Below, piece after piece: positions 18,839 through 26,513 of a DNA stretch of 64,000 nucleotides; position 1 is the first letter of the stretch; each line of letters starts with the position of its first letter. The notes beneath the pieces are model-generated. The model searched no databases. It had not been told where the DNA came from and saw nothing but the letters and a program-made list of their open reading frames with translations. Made by a program: the position numbers and the translations under genes. The DNA comes from Chitinophagaceae bacterium. GTDB lineage: Bacteria; Bacteroidota; Bacteroidia; Chitinophagales; Chitinophagaceae. The stretch lies in NCBI GenBank assembly GCA_022843585.1, contig JALHNJ010000015.1, positions 1 through 64,000 of the forward strand, in the 5' to 3' direction.

Positions 18839-19192
18839 TTAAACAGCGAAACTTTCGCCACAGCCACAGGTTCTGCTGGCGTTGGGATTACTAAAGTAAA
18901 AACCTTTACCATTTAACCCATCTGAAAAATCCAGTGTGGTGTTTACCAGGTACAAAAAGCTTTTTAAATCAGTTACCACTTTTACACCATTGTCTTCAAA
19001 TGACTGGTCCATTGGTTTTTGCTCATTATCAAAATCCAATTTATAACTAAGGCCCGAACAACCCCCTCCTACAACACTCACCCGCAGGAAATAAGAAGGG
19101 TCGTCTGCCACGCCAGCATCTGCCAATAGCTGAGCTACTTTGGCTTTGGCCTTATCGCTTACATATATTGCGTTATCTAATGCTACACTCAT
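18839..19192 (-). CDS. iscA: A-type iron-sulfur carrier (IscA/HesB family)
   Basis: 117 residues. A-type carriers receive Fe-S clusters from the scaffold and pass them to target proteins. The three conserved cysteines are present, one in VGGGCSGLSY and two in the C-terminal RTCGCGESF. The protein is last in an iscS-iscU-iscA order and followed by a terminator. Whether it is functionally IscA, SufA or ErpA cannot be told from sequence; the iscA symbol follows context. A heptad inverted-repeat element separates it from iscU. Confidence 0.9.
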   Translation of the reverse strand: MSVALDNAIYVSDKAKAKVAQLLADAGVADDPSYFLRVSVVGGGCSGLSYKLDFDNEQKPMDQSFEDNGVKVVTDLKSFLYLVNTTLDFSDGLNGKGFYFSNPNASRTCGCGESFAV

Positions 19193-19204
19193 ACTTCTGA
19201 CTTT

Positions 19205-19274
19205 GAGTTATGAGCTTCGAGCCTCGAGCCGAAACAGTCAAACCAAAGTCTCGCAGCTCATAGCTATCAGCTCA
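19205..19274. repeat. Heptad-phased inverted-repeat element between iscU and iscA
   Basis: The left arm has GAG at 19205, 19212, 19219 and 19226; the right arm has CTC (once CTA) at 19250, 19257, 19264 and 19271. Both step exactly 7 bases. Arms are complementary (TTGAGTTATGAGCTTCGAG against CTCGCAGCTCATAGC and TCAGCTCAAGG), with about 20 bases of loop, so the transcript can fold into a long hairpin. Confidence 0.75.
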
Positions 19275-19282
19275 AGGCTTTC

Positions 19283-19702
19283 TTAATGAATTACGCTTTC
19301 TTCAAACTTCAATGTTTCCAAGCCATTTTTCTGGCGGTAATCATTGATTGCTGCTTTAATAGCATCTTCTGCTAATACCGAACAGTGAATTTTTACCGGC
19401 GGAAGATTTAATTCTTCTACGATAGCCATATTATCAATGGTTACTGCCTCATCAACAGATTTGCCTTTCAGCCATTCTGTAGCTAATGAAGAAGAAGCAA
19501 TAGCAGAGCCACATCCAAATGTTTTGAATTTAGCATCTTTAATAATGCCCGTAGCTTCATCTACTTCAATTTGCAGGCGCATTACGTCGCCGCACTCTGG
19601 TGCACCAACAAGGCCCGTTCCTACATTTGTTTTGCTTTTATCCAGTGTTCCCACATTTTTAGGGTTCTGGTAATGGTCTATTAATTTATCGCTGTATGAC
19701 AT
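19283..19702 (-). CDS. iscU: Iron-sulfur cluster assembly scaffold IscU
   Basis: 139 residues. IscU holds the nascent [2Fe-2S]/[4Fe-4S] cluster built with sulfur from IscS. The three ligand cysteines (APECGDV, TFGCGSA, IHCSVLAED), the aspartate after the first cysteine and the LPPVK chaperone-recognition motif are all present. It is preceded by iscS and followed by the iscA-like gene, each separated by a heptad repeat element. hscA/hscB and fdx are not adjacent, although the LPPVK motif implies an HscA-type partner elsewhere. Confidence 0.95.
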   Translation of the reverse strand: MSYSDKLIDHYQNPKNVGTLDKSKTNVGTGLVGAPECGDVMRLQIEVDEATGIIKDAKFKTFGCGSAIASSSLATEWLKGKSVDEAVTIDNMAIVEELNLPPVKIHCSVLAEDAIKAAINDYRQKNGLETLKFEESVIH

Positions 19703-19708
19703 TTTCTA

Positions 19709-19781
19709 AAGTTTTAAGTTTTAAGTAATAGGTAATAAGTTTTCGTCGCAAGCAATGCTTACAACTTATAACTTACCACTT
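19709..19781. repeat. Heptad-phased inverted-repeat element between iscS and iscU
   Basis: Left arm: AAGT (once AGGT) at 19709, 19716, 19723, 19730 and 19737. Right arm: ACTT (once GCTT) at 19757, 19764, 19771 and 19778. All steps are exactly 7 bases. The two arms face each other around TTCGTCGCAAGCAA and lie directly upstream of the iscU start. Confidence 0.8.
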
Positions 19782-20998
19782 TAATGATGTGCCCATTCAA
19801 TCGTATTCAAATCAATTCCTTCTTTATACATTTCCCAGAGCGGACTCATTTCTCTTAATTTATTTACGGTGTTTGTTACTTGCTCAACTGTATAATCGAT
19901 TTGCTCTTCGGTTGTAAAACGTCCTAGTCCAAAACGAAGCGAACTATGTGCCAGATCATCACCCAGGCCTAATGCTTTTAAAACATAAGATGGTTCTAAT
20001 GATGCAGAGGTACAAGCAGAGCCTGATGAAACGGCAATGTTTTTATTGAATCCCATCATCAACCCTTCTCCTTCCACATATTTGAAAGAAATGTTTGTTA
20101 CATGAGGTAATTTATGATTGATATCTCCATTCAAATAAGACTCTTCTACTTTCAATAATTCTGTTTGCAATTTATCTCTCAGCTTACTGATCCTTGCTGT
20201 TTCTTCTTCCATTTCATTCAGGCAAATTTCACAGGCTTTACCGAATCCAACAATGCCGGGTACATTTAATGTGCCGCTTCTCATTCCTCTTTCATGTCCG
20301 CCGCCATCTATTTGTGCTGTTACTTTTACCCTTGGATTTTTACGGCGTACATATAAAGCACCCACACCTTTTGGTCCATACATTTTATGTGCGGTAAAAG
20401 CCATCAGGTCTATGCCATCTTTATTTACATCCACTGGTATTTTACCAACTGCCTGTACCGCATCACTAAAAACAAGTACCCCATGCTTTTTGGCAATGGC
20501 ACTTATTTCTTTCATCGGCATTATAGTACCAATTTCATTATTGGCATACATGATAGCAATAAGTATAGTTGTTGGTTTGATGGCAGCTTCCAGTTCAGCC
20601 AAATCAATCAATCCATTATCTTTTACTTTCAGGTAGGTTACTTCGCCACCTTCTTTTTCGATATGCTTACAAGTATCTAACACTGCTTTATGTTCAATGT
20701 TGCAGGTGATGATGTGATTTCCTTTGCTGGCATACATTTCATAAACACCTTTTATTGCCAAATTATCACCTTCTGTAGCACCCGAAGTGAAAATGATTTC
20801 TTTTGGATCAGCGCCGATTAATTTTGCAACTTGCTCTCTTGCATAATCTACCGCCTCTTCAGCCTGCCAACCAAATTGGTGATTACGGCTGGCCGCATTA
20901 CCAAAGGAATTGGTGAAATAAGGTATCATTGCATCCACTACTCTTGGGTCGCAAGGCGTAGTAGCATTATGGTCTAAATAAATCGGGAAATTCAACAT
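19781..20998 (-). CDS. iscS: Cysteine desulfurase IscS
   Basis: 405-residue PLP enzyme that takes sulfur from cysteine for Fe-S clusters and tRNA thiolation. The N-terminus [15 protein letters not shown], the PLP lysine in [16 protein letters not shown] (about 200) and the mobile-loop cysteine in [17 protein letters not shown] (about 327) identify it as the group I (IscS/NifS) type. ATG at 20998 is preferred over a TTG 12 codons upstream that would overlap the promoter. First gene of iscS-iscU-iscA; no iscR precedes it. Confidence 0.95.
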   Translation of the reverse strand: MLNFPIYLDHNATTPCDPRVVDAMIPYFTNSFGNAASRNHQFGWQAEEAVDYAREQVAKLIGADPKEIIFTSGATEGDNLAIKGVYEMYASKGNHIITCNIEHKAVLDTCKHIEKEGGEVTYLKVKDNGLIDLAELEAAIKPTTILIAIMYANNEIGTIMPMKEISAIAKKHGVLVFSDAVQAVGKIPVDVNKDGIDLMAFTAHKMYGPKGVGALYVRRKNPRVKVTAQIDGGGHERGMRSGTLNVPGIVGFGKACEICLNEMEEETARISKLRDKLQTELLKVEESYLNGDINHKLPHVTNISFKYVEGEGLMMGFNKNIAVSSGSACTSASLEPSYVLKALGLGDDLAHSSLRFGLGRFTTEEQIDYTVEQVTNTVNKLREMSPLWEMYKEGIDLNTIEWAHH

Positions 20999-21031
20999 AA
21001 TCTTGTAATTATTCGTTTTTGTTTCTAATAG

Positions 21032-21039
21032 CAAATTTA
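21032..21039 (-). promoter_or_regulatory. Candidate -7 box of the isc cluster
   Basis: TAAATTTG on the minus strand matches TAnnTTTG 33 bases before the iscS ATG. No clear -33 element is visible. Confidence 0.4.
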
Positions 21040-21128
21040 ACCCAAAAGGTTCTAAGTGAAAGGGGTAATTTCGGGCTATTGGCCGAATTTACCGATTTCG
21101 CAAAGGCCTTTAATTCAAACAATTCTAT

Positions 21129-21530
21129 ATGCAAAAAGTTGAGCATATTGGTATAGCAGTTAAAGACCTTACAAACTCAATACCGTTGTTCGAAAAGCTG
21201 TTGAACAGCACTTGTTACAAGACCGAATCAGTTGAAAGCGAGCAGGTAAGTACAGCTTTTTTTAGATCTGGCAGCACTAAAATTGAACTATTGGAAAGTA
21301 CTGACCCGGATGGTGTAATTGCTAAATTCGTAAACAAGAAAGGCGAAGGTATTCACCATATTGCTTTTGAAGTGGACGATATTGAACAAGAAATGGAGAG
21401 GCTCCGGAATGAAGGGTTTGTTTTGCTAAACGAAACACCCAAGCCCGGAGCCGACAATAAATTGGTTTGCTTTCTTCACCCCAAAACTACCAATGGAGTA
21501 CTGATAGAGTTATGTATGGAAAGAAAATAG
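21129..21530 (+). CDS. mce: Methylmalonyl-CoA epimerase
   Basis: 133 residues, a single-domain VOC (glyoxalase) fold that interconverts (2R)- and (2S)-methylmalonyl-CoA between propionyl-CoA carboxylase and methylmalonyl-CoA mutase. The family pattern is clear: MQKVEHIGIAVKDL with the first metal histidine, IELLESTDPD, GEGIHHIAFEVDDI, and the final glutamate in NGVLIELCM. The mutase is not in the window. It is divergent from iscS and converges on a lipoprotein gene with 7 bases between stops. Confidence 0.92.
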   Translation: MQKVEHIGIAVKDLTNSIPLFEKLLNSTCYKTESVESEQVSTAFFRSGSTKIELLESTDPDGVIAKFVNKKGEGIHHIAFEVDDIEQEMERLRNEGFVLLNETPKPGADNKLVCFLHPKTTNGVLIELCMERK

Positions 21531-21537
21531 CTTACTA

Positions 21538-22086
21538 CTATTCATCGTTCATTTTATCAATCTTCTTTTGTATTTCATTTTCCTCCAATCGCATCTTATG
21601 CTTGCTGGCAAAATCCCGTTGTGCACCCTGGAAAACTTTATCTAATTCCCCCTCTTCCTTACTTAGATTTTCTACAATACGGTTCATTTCTGCTACGCCT
21701 TCTTCCGTCTGATCACCCCCTTCTTTCCTAATCTCGATTAGCTTTTTATAATCATCGCTAAATACCCGTTTGTAAAAAGTAAAAGCTTTAATGGCGGCCA
21801 CTTTTAGAGAAGAATCTCCTTTATAAGCAGGCATTCCCTTTATCTCATTAATCAATACAGTAGTTTGCTTCTCATATACAGTAAGCAAACTGTCTGCCTT
21901 TTCAAGGTCAGTTTGTGCCACTTTACTAAACTCTAGTATCTTGCTTATAAGCGATGTCTGGCGGGTTACAATATAGTCGTTATACTCAGCAGGGTTTTTA
22001 TATACTACGCCATTTTCTCCTTTTACAGAATCTTTACAAGCTATAAAAGTGGTGATTGCGATGAATAGTACAATGAATTTTTTCAT
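21538..22086 (-). CDS. Predicted lipoprotein of unknown function
   Basis: 182 residues with a lipoprotein signal (MKKFIVLFIAITTFIACKDS, lipobox Cys 17). The mature part is helical and charged, with likely coiled-coil stretches (EKADSLLTVYEKQTTVLINE and EEGELDKVFQGAQRDFASKHK). I do not recognise the family. It follows rnc on the same strand by 43 bases. Confidence 0.75.
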   Translation of the reverse strand: MKKFIVLFIAITTFIACKDSVKGENGVVYKNPAEYNDYIVTRQTSLISKILEFSKVAQTDLEKADSLLTVYEKQTTVLINEIKGMPAYKGDSSLKVAAIKAFTFYKRVFSDDYKKLIEIRKEGGDQTEEGVAEMNRIVENLSKEEGELDKVFQGAQRDFASKHKMRLEENEIQKKIDKMNDE

Positions 22087-22129
22087 GTTGGTTGGTTTAT
22101 GGTTTGTGTAAGTAAAATTGCTGTTGGAA

Positions 22130-22864
22130 CTATTCTTCTACTATTGAATCTGCATTTACAATTCCCAATTTATCTACGGCCACCTGCGCTGCTATCTGCG
22201 ATGCATCTTTTTTATTAAAGGCTTTGCCTTCGGCAATATTTCTGCCATCAACTACTGCCGCTACGGTAAATAGACGTCTGCCATTTTCTAATTTTTCATT
22301 TAGCGTTTCAAACTCCAGCACTTTACCGTTCTTATTCGCCCAGCCGTATAGTTTATTTTTATGATTGATCTCCAGATTCTCCAAGTCATCCATAAACATG
22401 TGTGGTAGAATAATACACTCCAATACCCATTTGCTTGCTTTTTTATAGCCATGATCGAGATAGATAGCACCCACCAATGCTTCTAATGTATTACCAAAAA
22501 TCTGGCTCACTTTTAAAGAGCCATCCATTTTATTGTAAAGGGTAATTTTTTTTAATCCCATCCGTACTGCAATCTCATTTAATTGCTGGCGATTGACCAT
22601 CTTACTGCGCATTTCAGTAAGAAACCCCTCTTCTTTATATGGATACCGTTTAAAAAGGTAGTCAGCAATCAATGCACTGAGTACAGCATCACCCAGGTAT
22701 TCCAATCTTTCATTATTCTCGTCAGCACCTTCCCGGACTGAACGGTGGGTGAGTGCTGTTTTATATAAAGAAACATTCTTCGGTTTAAAACCGAGAATAT
22801 TCTTCAATTCTTTTTTGAAAGATGAGCCAGAAATTTTGCCAGAAAAAAAACTAAAAAAATCCAC
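22130..22864 (-). CDS. rnc: Ribonuclease III
   Basis: 244 residues. It cleaves double-stranded RNA in rRNA and mRNA processing. The catalytic signature ERLEYLGDAVLSALIADYLF holds E55 and D59; NTLEALVGAIYLDHGY supplies the second acidic pair. A C-terminal double-stranded RNA-binding domain begins near residue 170. The start is GTG (MDFFSFFSGK), since no ATG occurs before the catalytic region. It follows acpP and fabF, the usual neighbourhood of rnc in Bacteroidota. Confidence 0.95.
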   Translation of the reverse strand: MDFFSFFSGKISGSSFKKELKNILGFKPKNVSLYKTALTHRSVREGADENNERLEYLGDAVLSALIADYLFKRYPYKEEGFLTEMRSKMVNRQQLNEIAVRMGLKKITLYNKMDGSLKVSQIFGNTLEALVGAIYLDHGYKKASKWVLECIILPHMFMDDLENLEINHKNKLYGWANKNGKVLEFETLNEKLENGRRLFTVAAVVDGRNIAEGKAFNKKDASQIAAQVAVDKLGIVNADSIVEE

Positions 22865-22985
22865 GGTGGTAAGCTACGAAAAAAAGAGTTTAATTGATAA
22901 ACAGCCCCCGCAATAAATATTCACGTTGCTACTTTAAACATTTACTTAATTAAAGTTATTACAAACAGCAGCCCGGTGATATGAG

Positions 22986-24236
22986 TTATTGATACTTTTT
23001 TACAATTACACAGGCATTATGTCCGCCAAAGCCAAAAGTGTTGCTGAGCGCAGCTCTGATAGGCCGCTCCTGTGCTTTGTTAAACGTAAAATTTAGTTTT
23101 GGATCGAGTTCGGGATCGTCGGTAAAATGATTAATTGTGGGAGGTGCAATATCATGCATCAATGCTTTAATACTTGCAATAGCTTCTATTACACCGGCGG
23201 CACCCAGGCAATGACCTGTCATTGATTTAGTGGCACTGATATTTAATTTGTAAGCATGTTCTCCAAATACTTTGGTAATGGCTTTTACTTCAGCACCATC
23301 TCCTATTGGAGTGGAGGTACCGTGGGTATTTATATAATCAATTTCATCAGGTTTCATTCCTGCATCTTCCAATGCCACCAGCATTACATTGGTAGCACCT
23401 AATCCTTCGGGATGCGGCGCTGTAATATGATACGCATCGGCGGTGGCACCTGCACCTGCTATTTCGCAATAAATTTTGGCCCCTCTTGCTTTTGCATGTT
23501 CTAATTCCTCCAATACTAATATTCCAGCAGCTTCACCCATCACAAAACCATCTCTGTCTTTATCATAAGGGCGGCTGGCTGTTTTCGGGTCATCATTTCT
23601 CTCACTCATTGCTTTCATGGCATTGAAACCACCCACACCAGCTTCGCTGATCACCGCTTCGCTACCTCCTGTCAAGATAATATCTGATTTACCCAAACGG
23701 ATAAGGTTAAACGCATCCATTATTGCATTGGTGCTGCTTGCACAGGCACTTACTACTGCAAAATTTGGACCCCGCAGATTATGCCGCATACTAATTTGCC
23801 CGGCAGCTATATCTAATATCATTTTAGGAATAAAGAAGGGATTGAAACGTGGGGTTCCATCACCTCTTGCAAAATCAGTAACCTCATGCTGAAATGTTAT
23901 CAACCCACCGATACCACTCGCAAACACAACTCCAACTCTATCAGGATTAATATTCTCTTTGGTAAGTCCAGCATCCGTCATAGCCTGGTCGCTTACAACC
24001 AATGCTAATTGAGTAAACCGATCAATCTTCCGGGCTTCTTTTCTATCAAGGAAGTCTGTGGGTTCAAACCCCTTTATCTCGCAAGCAAATTTGGTACGAA
24101 ATTTTGAGGCATCGAAAAGTGTAATCATATCGGCACCAGACACCCCATTAATCAGTCCATTCCAATAATCCTGAACATTATTGCCTAATGGTGTAAGGGC
24201 ACCCATACCTGTAACAACAACCCGTTTTAGTTCCAT
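22986..24236 (-). CDS. fabF: 3-oxoacyl-[acyl-carrier-protein] synthase II
   Basis: 416 residues. KAS II condenses malonyl-ACP with acyl-ACP during fatty-acid elongation. The nucleophile cysteine lies in VVSACASSTNAIMDAF (about 164); the two histidines lie in NTHGTSTPIGD and SATKSMTGHCLGAAG; GFGGHNACVIV closes the protein. The N-terminus RVVVTGMGALTPLGN is typical. It lies between acpP and rnc. A terminator separates it from acpP, so acpP is probably made in excess of fabF. Confidence 0.96.
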   Translation of the reverse strand: MELKRVVVTGMGALTPLGNNVQDYWNGLINGVSGADMITLFDASKFRTKFACEIKGFEPTDFLDRKEARKIDRFTQLALVVSDQAMTDAGLTKENINPDRVGVVFASGIGGLITFQHEVTDFARGDGTPRFNPFFIPKMILDIAAGQISMRHNLRGPNFAVVSACASSTNAIMDAFNLIRLGKSDIILTGGSEAVISEAGVGGFNAMKAMSERNDDPKTASRPYDKDRDGFVMGEAAGILVLEELEHAKARGAKIYCEIAGAGATADAYHITAPHPEGLGATNVMLVALEDAGMKPDEIDYINTHGTSTPIGDGAEVKAITKVFGEHAYKLNISATKSMTGHCLGAAGVIEAIASIKALMHDIAPPTINHFTDDPELDPKLNFTFNKAQERPIRAALSNTFGFGGHNACVIVKKYQ

Positions 24237-24282
24237 AAACGTAAAATAAATCAGTTAAGCTAAGATACAACTACACTAATGT

Positions 24283-24327
24283 AAAAAAGAAAAACCGCCT
24301 TCAGTGCCATAACAGCCGGAAGGCGGT
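24283..24327 (-). terminator. Terminator/attenuator between acpP and fabF
   Basis: On the minus strand ACCGCCTTC and GAAGGCGGT form a 9-bp stem, followed by TTTTCTTTTTTAC. It lies 44 bases after the acpP stop and before fabF, so it likely gives a short abundant acpP mRNA with partial read-through. Confidence 0.8.
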
Positions 24328-24370
24328 GTAATTTATTTTCCCACCTCATGCGGGATATGCATTCCAACTA

Positions 24371-24607
24371 TTACTTGGCATGCTCTTCCAGGTAAGTAAC
24401 AGCCTGACCAACCGTAGTGATGGTTTCAGCTTGCTCATCCGGAATAGAGATGTTGAATTCTTTTTCAAATTCCATGATCAGTTCTACCGTATCTAATGAA
24501 TCGGCGCCCAGGTCGTTGGTGAAAGAAGCTTCGTTAGTTACTTCTGCTTCGTCAACACCCAGTTTGTCAACGATGATCTTTTTAACTCTTGATGCAATGT
24601 CTGACAT
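24371..24607 (-). CDS. acpP: Acyl carrier protein
   Basis: 78-residue acidic four-helix carrier of fatty-acid intermediates. The phosphopantetheine serine is S37 in [16 protein letters not shown]. Length and sequence ([20 protein letters not shown]) are standard. It is first in the acpP-fabF-rnc series and has both a good promoter and its own terminator, as expected for one of the most abundant proteins. Confidence 0.97.
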   Translation of the reverse strand: MSDIASRVKKIIVDKLGVDEAEVTNEASFTNDLGADSLDTVELIMEFEKEFNISIPDEQAETITTVGQAVTYLEEHAK

Positions 24608-24633
24608 GTTCTTAAAGTTTTGTTTGTTGGGTG

Positions 24634-24661
24634 CAAAAATATACTTTTTGAACTAATCAAA
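24634..24661 (-). promoter_or_regulatory. acpP promoter (TTTG, 16 bases, TATTTTTG)
   Basis: On the minus strand TTTG at 24661-24658 and TATTTTTG at 24641-24634 match the Bacteroidota -33 and -7 elements with a 16-base spacer, 27 bases upstream of the ATG. This is the best two-part promoter seen in the window. Confidence 0.6.
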
Positions 24662-24821
24662 GCAAGAAACACATTTTTTTCCGGTTTTGGGTCAAACAAC
24701 TGAAAACTAAGCAATAGCATCAAAATATGCAGTTGTAAGACATTTAAATTAGGTGAATGAACCGTTGGCAGTGTTGCAAGTTCTTTGTAATTTGAATTTC
24801 TCTGGAATTAATTACTTAGTT

Positions 24822-25250
24822 ATGGCTTTGAAAATTATTGATCATGGCAGTCCCGAATACCGGCAGATGGTGAAGCTGCGGGACGATATGCTGCGCAAAC
24901 CGCTTGGGCTTGGCTTTGATGAAAAAGAACTGGAGGGTGAAAAGGACAATATGCTTATTGCTGCCTTTGAAGACGAAGATATTTTAGGCTGTTGTATGCT
25001 GGTGGAAGAAAATCCCACGACAGTCAGGCTGCGGCAAATGGCTGTATTAAATAACCTGCAAGGAAAAGGAATTGGCAGAGCATTGATGAATTTTGCAGAA
25101 TCAATAGCACGGGACAGGGGCTACAAAAACCTGAGTATGCATGCCCGTAAGAATGCCATTGGCTTTTATGAAAAACTAGGCTATAAAATAAAAGGTGATG
25201 AATTTACGGAAGTAACAATTCCGCATTATGTAATGGAGAAAAATTTGTGA
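24822..25250 (+). CDS. GNAT-family N-acetyltransferase
   Basis: 142 residues. The acetyl-CoA-binding motif A is complete (VRLRQMAVLNNLQGKGIGRALMNFAE), followed by AIGFYEKLGYKIKGDEF of motif B. Substrate unknown; resembles the ElaA/YjcF-like small acetyltransferases. An upstream in-frame ATG at 24753 would add 23 residues without family sequence and cover a possible -7 region (TGTAATTTG), so the start at MALKIIDHG is chosen. Monocistronic, divergent from acpP. Confidence 0.8.
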   Translation: MALKIIDHGSPEYRQMVKLRDDMLRKPLGLGFDEKELEGEKDNMLIAAFEDEDILGCCMLVEENPTTVRLRQMAVLNNLQGKGIGRALMNFAESIARDRGYKNLSMHARKNAIGFYEKLGYKIKGDEFTEVTIPHYVMEKNL

Positions 25251-25287
25251 GAAGCCTCCCCAAACACTTCTCCGCAGGAGGGACTTC
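25251..25287. repeat. GC-rich interspersed palindrome after the acetyltransferase gene
   Basis: GAAGCCTCC pairs with GGAGGGACTTC, with an internal TCTCCGCAGGAG hairpin. It begins just after the TGA. Composition and layout (CTCC/GGAG arms within AAG...CTT ends) resemble the palindrome embedded in ileS at 33180-33222. It may also act as the terminator of this gene. Confidence 0.5.
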
Positions 25288-25343
25288 AAATCTGTAAAGA
25301 AATATTTTCGCTTATTAATCTGAAAGGTTATCGGAACAATAAC

Positions 25344-25823
25344 TCACCCTTTCTTTACTTTCGATTTTATTAGCTTCCTCAATTCAAATACTTCGTCTGA
25401 ATCTTTACAGCCGCTTTTTGGCACCAGGAAAAAAGATCGGCTGTCGAAATACAAATGAAAAAAATGAGGACTCTCCAGGTAATTTTTTAATGCGGTCCAT
25501 TGCCAGTTTTTTGAACCTTTCTCATGCCCAAGGGTAAATCCTTCTTCAGTAAAATTCATATTGAATTCATGCTTAAATGTAACTGCCCGGCGATATACTG
25601 CGACGGGAAGAAAAAACCAAAAACTGGCCATCAGCACTATCCATAAAAGCGATCCAACTAGAAATGGCATTGGACCAATTATACCCGTCATATATAAAAT
25701 GATAGAGCCGATAGCAAATACATTCACTGTAATAAGCATAATTTTTATTTCCAGCTTGCTTATAAAATGATAACGCAATGCCTGGATCACCTGTCCTTTT
25801 TCATAACTAAAATAAATCGTCAT
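25344..25823 (-). CDS. YcxB-like membrane protein
   Basis: 159 residues from the ATG at 25823. Two adjacent membrane helices (MLITVNVFAIGSIILYMTGII and MPFLVGSLLWIVLMASFWFFLP) are followed by a soluble domain with EGFTLGHEKGSKNWQWTALKNYLESPHFFHLYF and DSRSFFLVPKSG, the arrangement of YcxB-like C-terminal domains (a PH-like fold). Function unknown. It follows the 25853-26491 lipoprotein gene by 29 bases on the same strand. Confidence 0.65.
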   Translation of the reverse strand: MTIYFSYEKGQVIQALRYHFISKLEIKIMLITVNVFAIGSIILYMTGIIGPMPFLVGSLLWIVLMASFWFFLPVAVYRRAVTFKHEFNMNFTEEGFTLGHEKGSKNWQWTALKNYLESPHFFHLYFDSRSFFLVPKSGCKDSDEVFELRKLIKSKVKKG

Positions 25824-25852
25824 ACTCAATCCATTACTTGTGCTAAAACTAA

Positions 25853-26491
25853 TTAATAAACGTTACCGATGCGGGCAATCGTCCATTTGCCAGCTTCTCT
25901 TTTCATACCGAACTTAATGATGGACTCTTCTATTTTTTTTCCATTCTCATCTCGCCATCTCATTACATCTACGATTGCATCATCACCGCTTACCGAGGTT
26001 TTCCAATTATGAGAATTATTCATTTCATCAACAAGGTATTTAGGTTCTTCCTGGCTATTGGTGTACCAGTCGTAATCAAACCCGTAAGGTATTTCTCCCT
26101 CGGTATCTTTCTTAAATTCAAGATCACATTCTTCAAAGAATTTTTTTTGCGCCGCTATAAATGTATTGCCTAATTGAGGAACAGATTCTTTAATAAAGTT
26201 TTGATATTTCTCTACTGCCTTCCAATCTATTTGATAAGGAGGCATGTCTGCCTTTTTAAGGCCTTTATATAGTCCCGTTGTTGGAAATTTTTCCCAGTTC
26301 ACTAAATACCAGTCATAAAATTCAGTAATTGTTTTTCTTATTGCTGTTGAATCTGCTTGCGGGCTAACAATTTCAATGGTTGCTGTTGCTGTTTCGTCAG
26401 CAGAAGTAGTTTCCTCTGAGTTTTTATTTTTTTCATTGTTACAACCTGAAAAAAAAATAATACTCGATAAAAAAGCAATTAAAATTTTCAT
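25853..26491 (-). CDS. Predicted lipoprotein, DUF3828-like
   Basis: 212 residues with lipoprotein signal (MKILIAFLSSIIFFSGCNNE, Cys 17), then a Ser/Thr/Glu-rich linker. The mature domain has AIRKTITEFYDWYLVNWEKF and a C-terminal VDVMRWRDENGKKIEESIIKFGM...WTIARIGNVY, which resembles the DUF3828 pattern. The family assignment is from memory and tentative. It lies downstream of the PhoD-like gene (22-base gap), probably in the same transcript. Confidence 0.6.
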   Translation of the reverse strand: MKILIAFLSSIIFFSGCNNEKNKNSEETTSADETATATIEIVSPQADSTAIRKTITEFYDWYLVNWEKFPTTGLYKGLKKADMPPYQIDWKAVEKYQNFIKESVPQLGNTFIAAQKKFFEECDLEFKKDTEGEIPYGFDYDWYTNSQEEPKYLVDEMNNSHNWKTSVSGDDAIVDVMRWRDENGKKIEESIIKFGMKREAGKWTIARIGNVY

Positions 26492-26513
26492 AATGGTTCT
26501 TTTTATGATGGAA

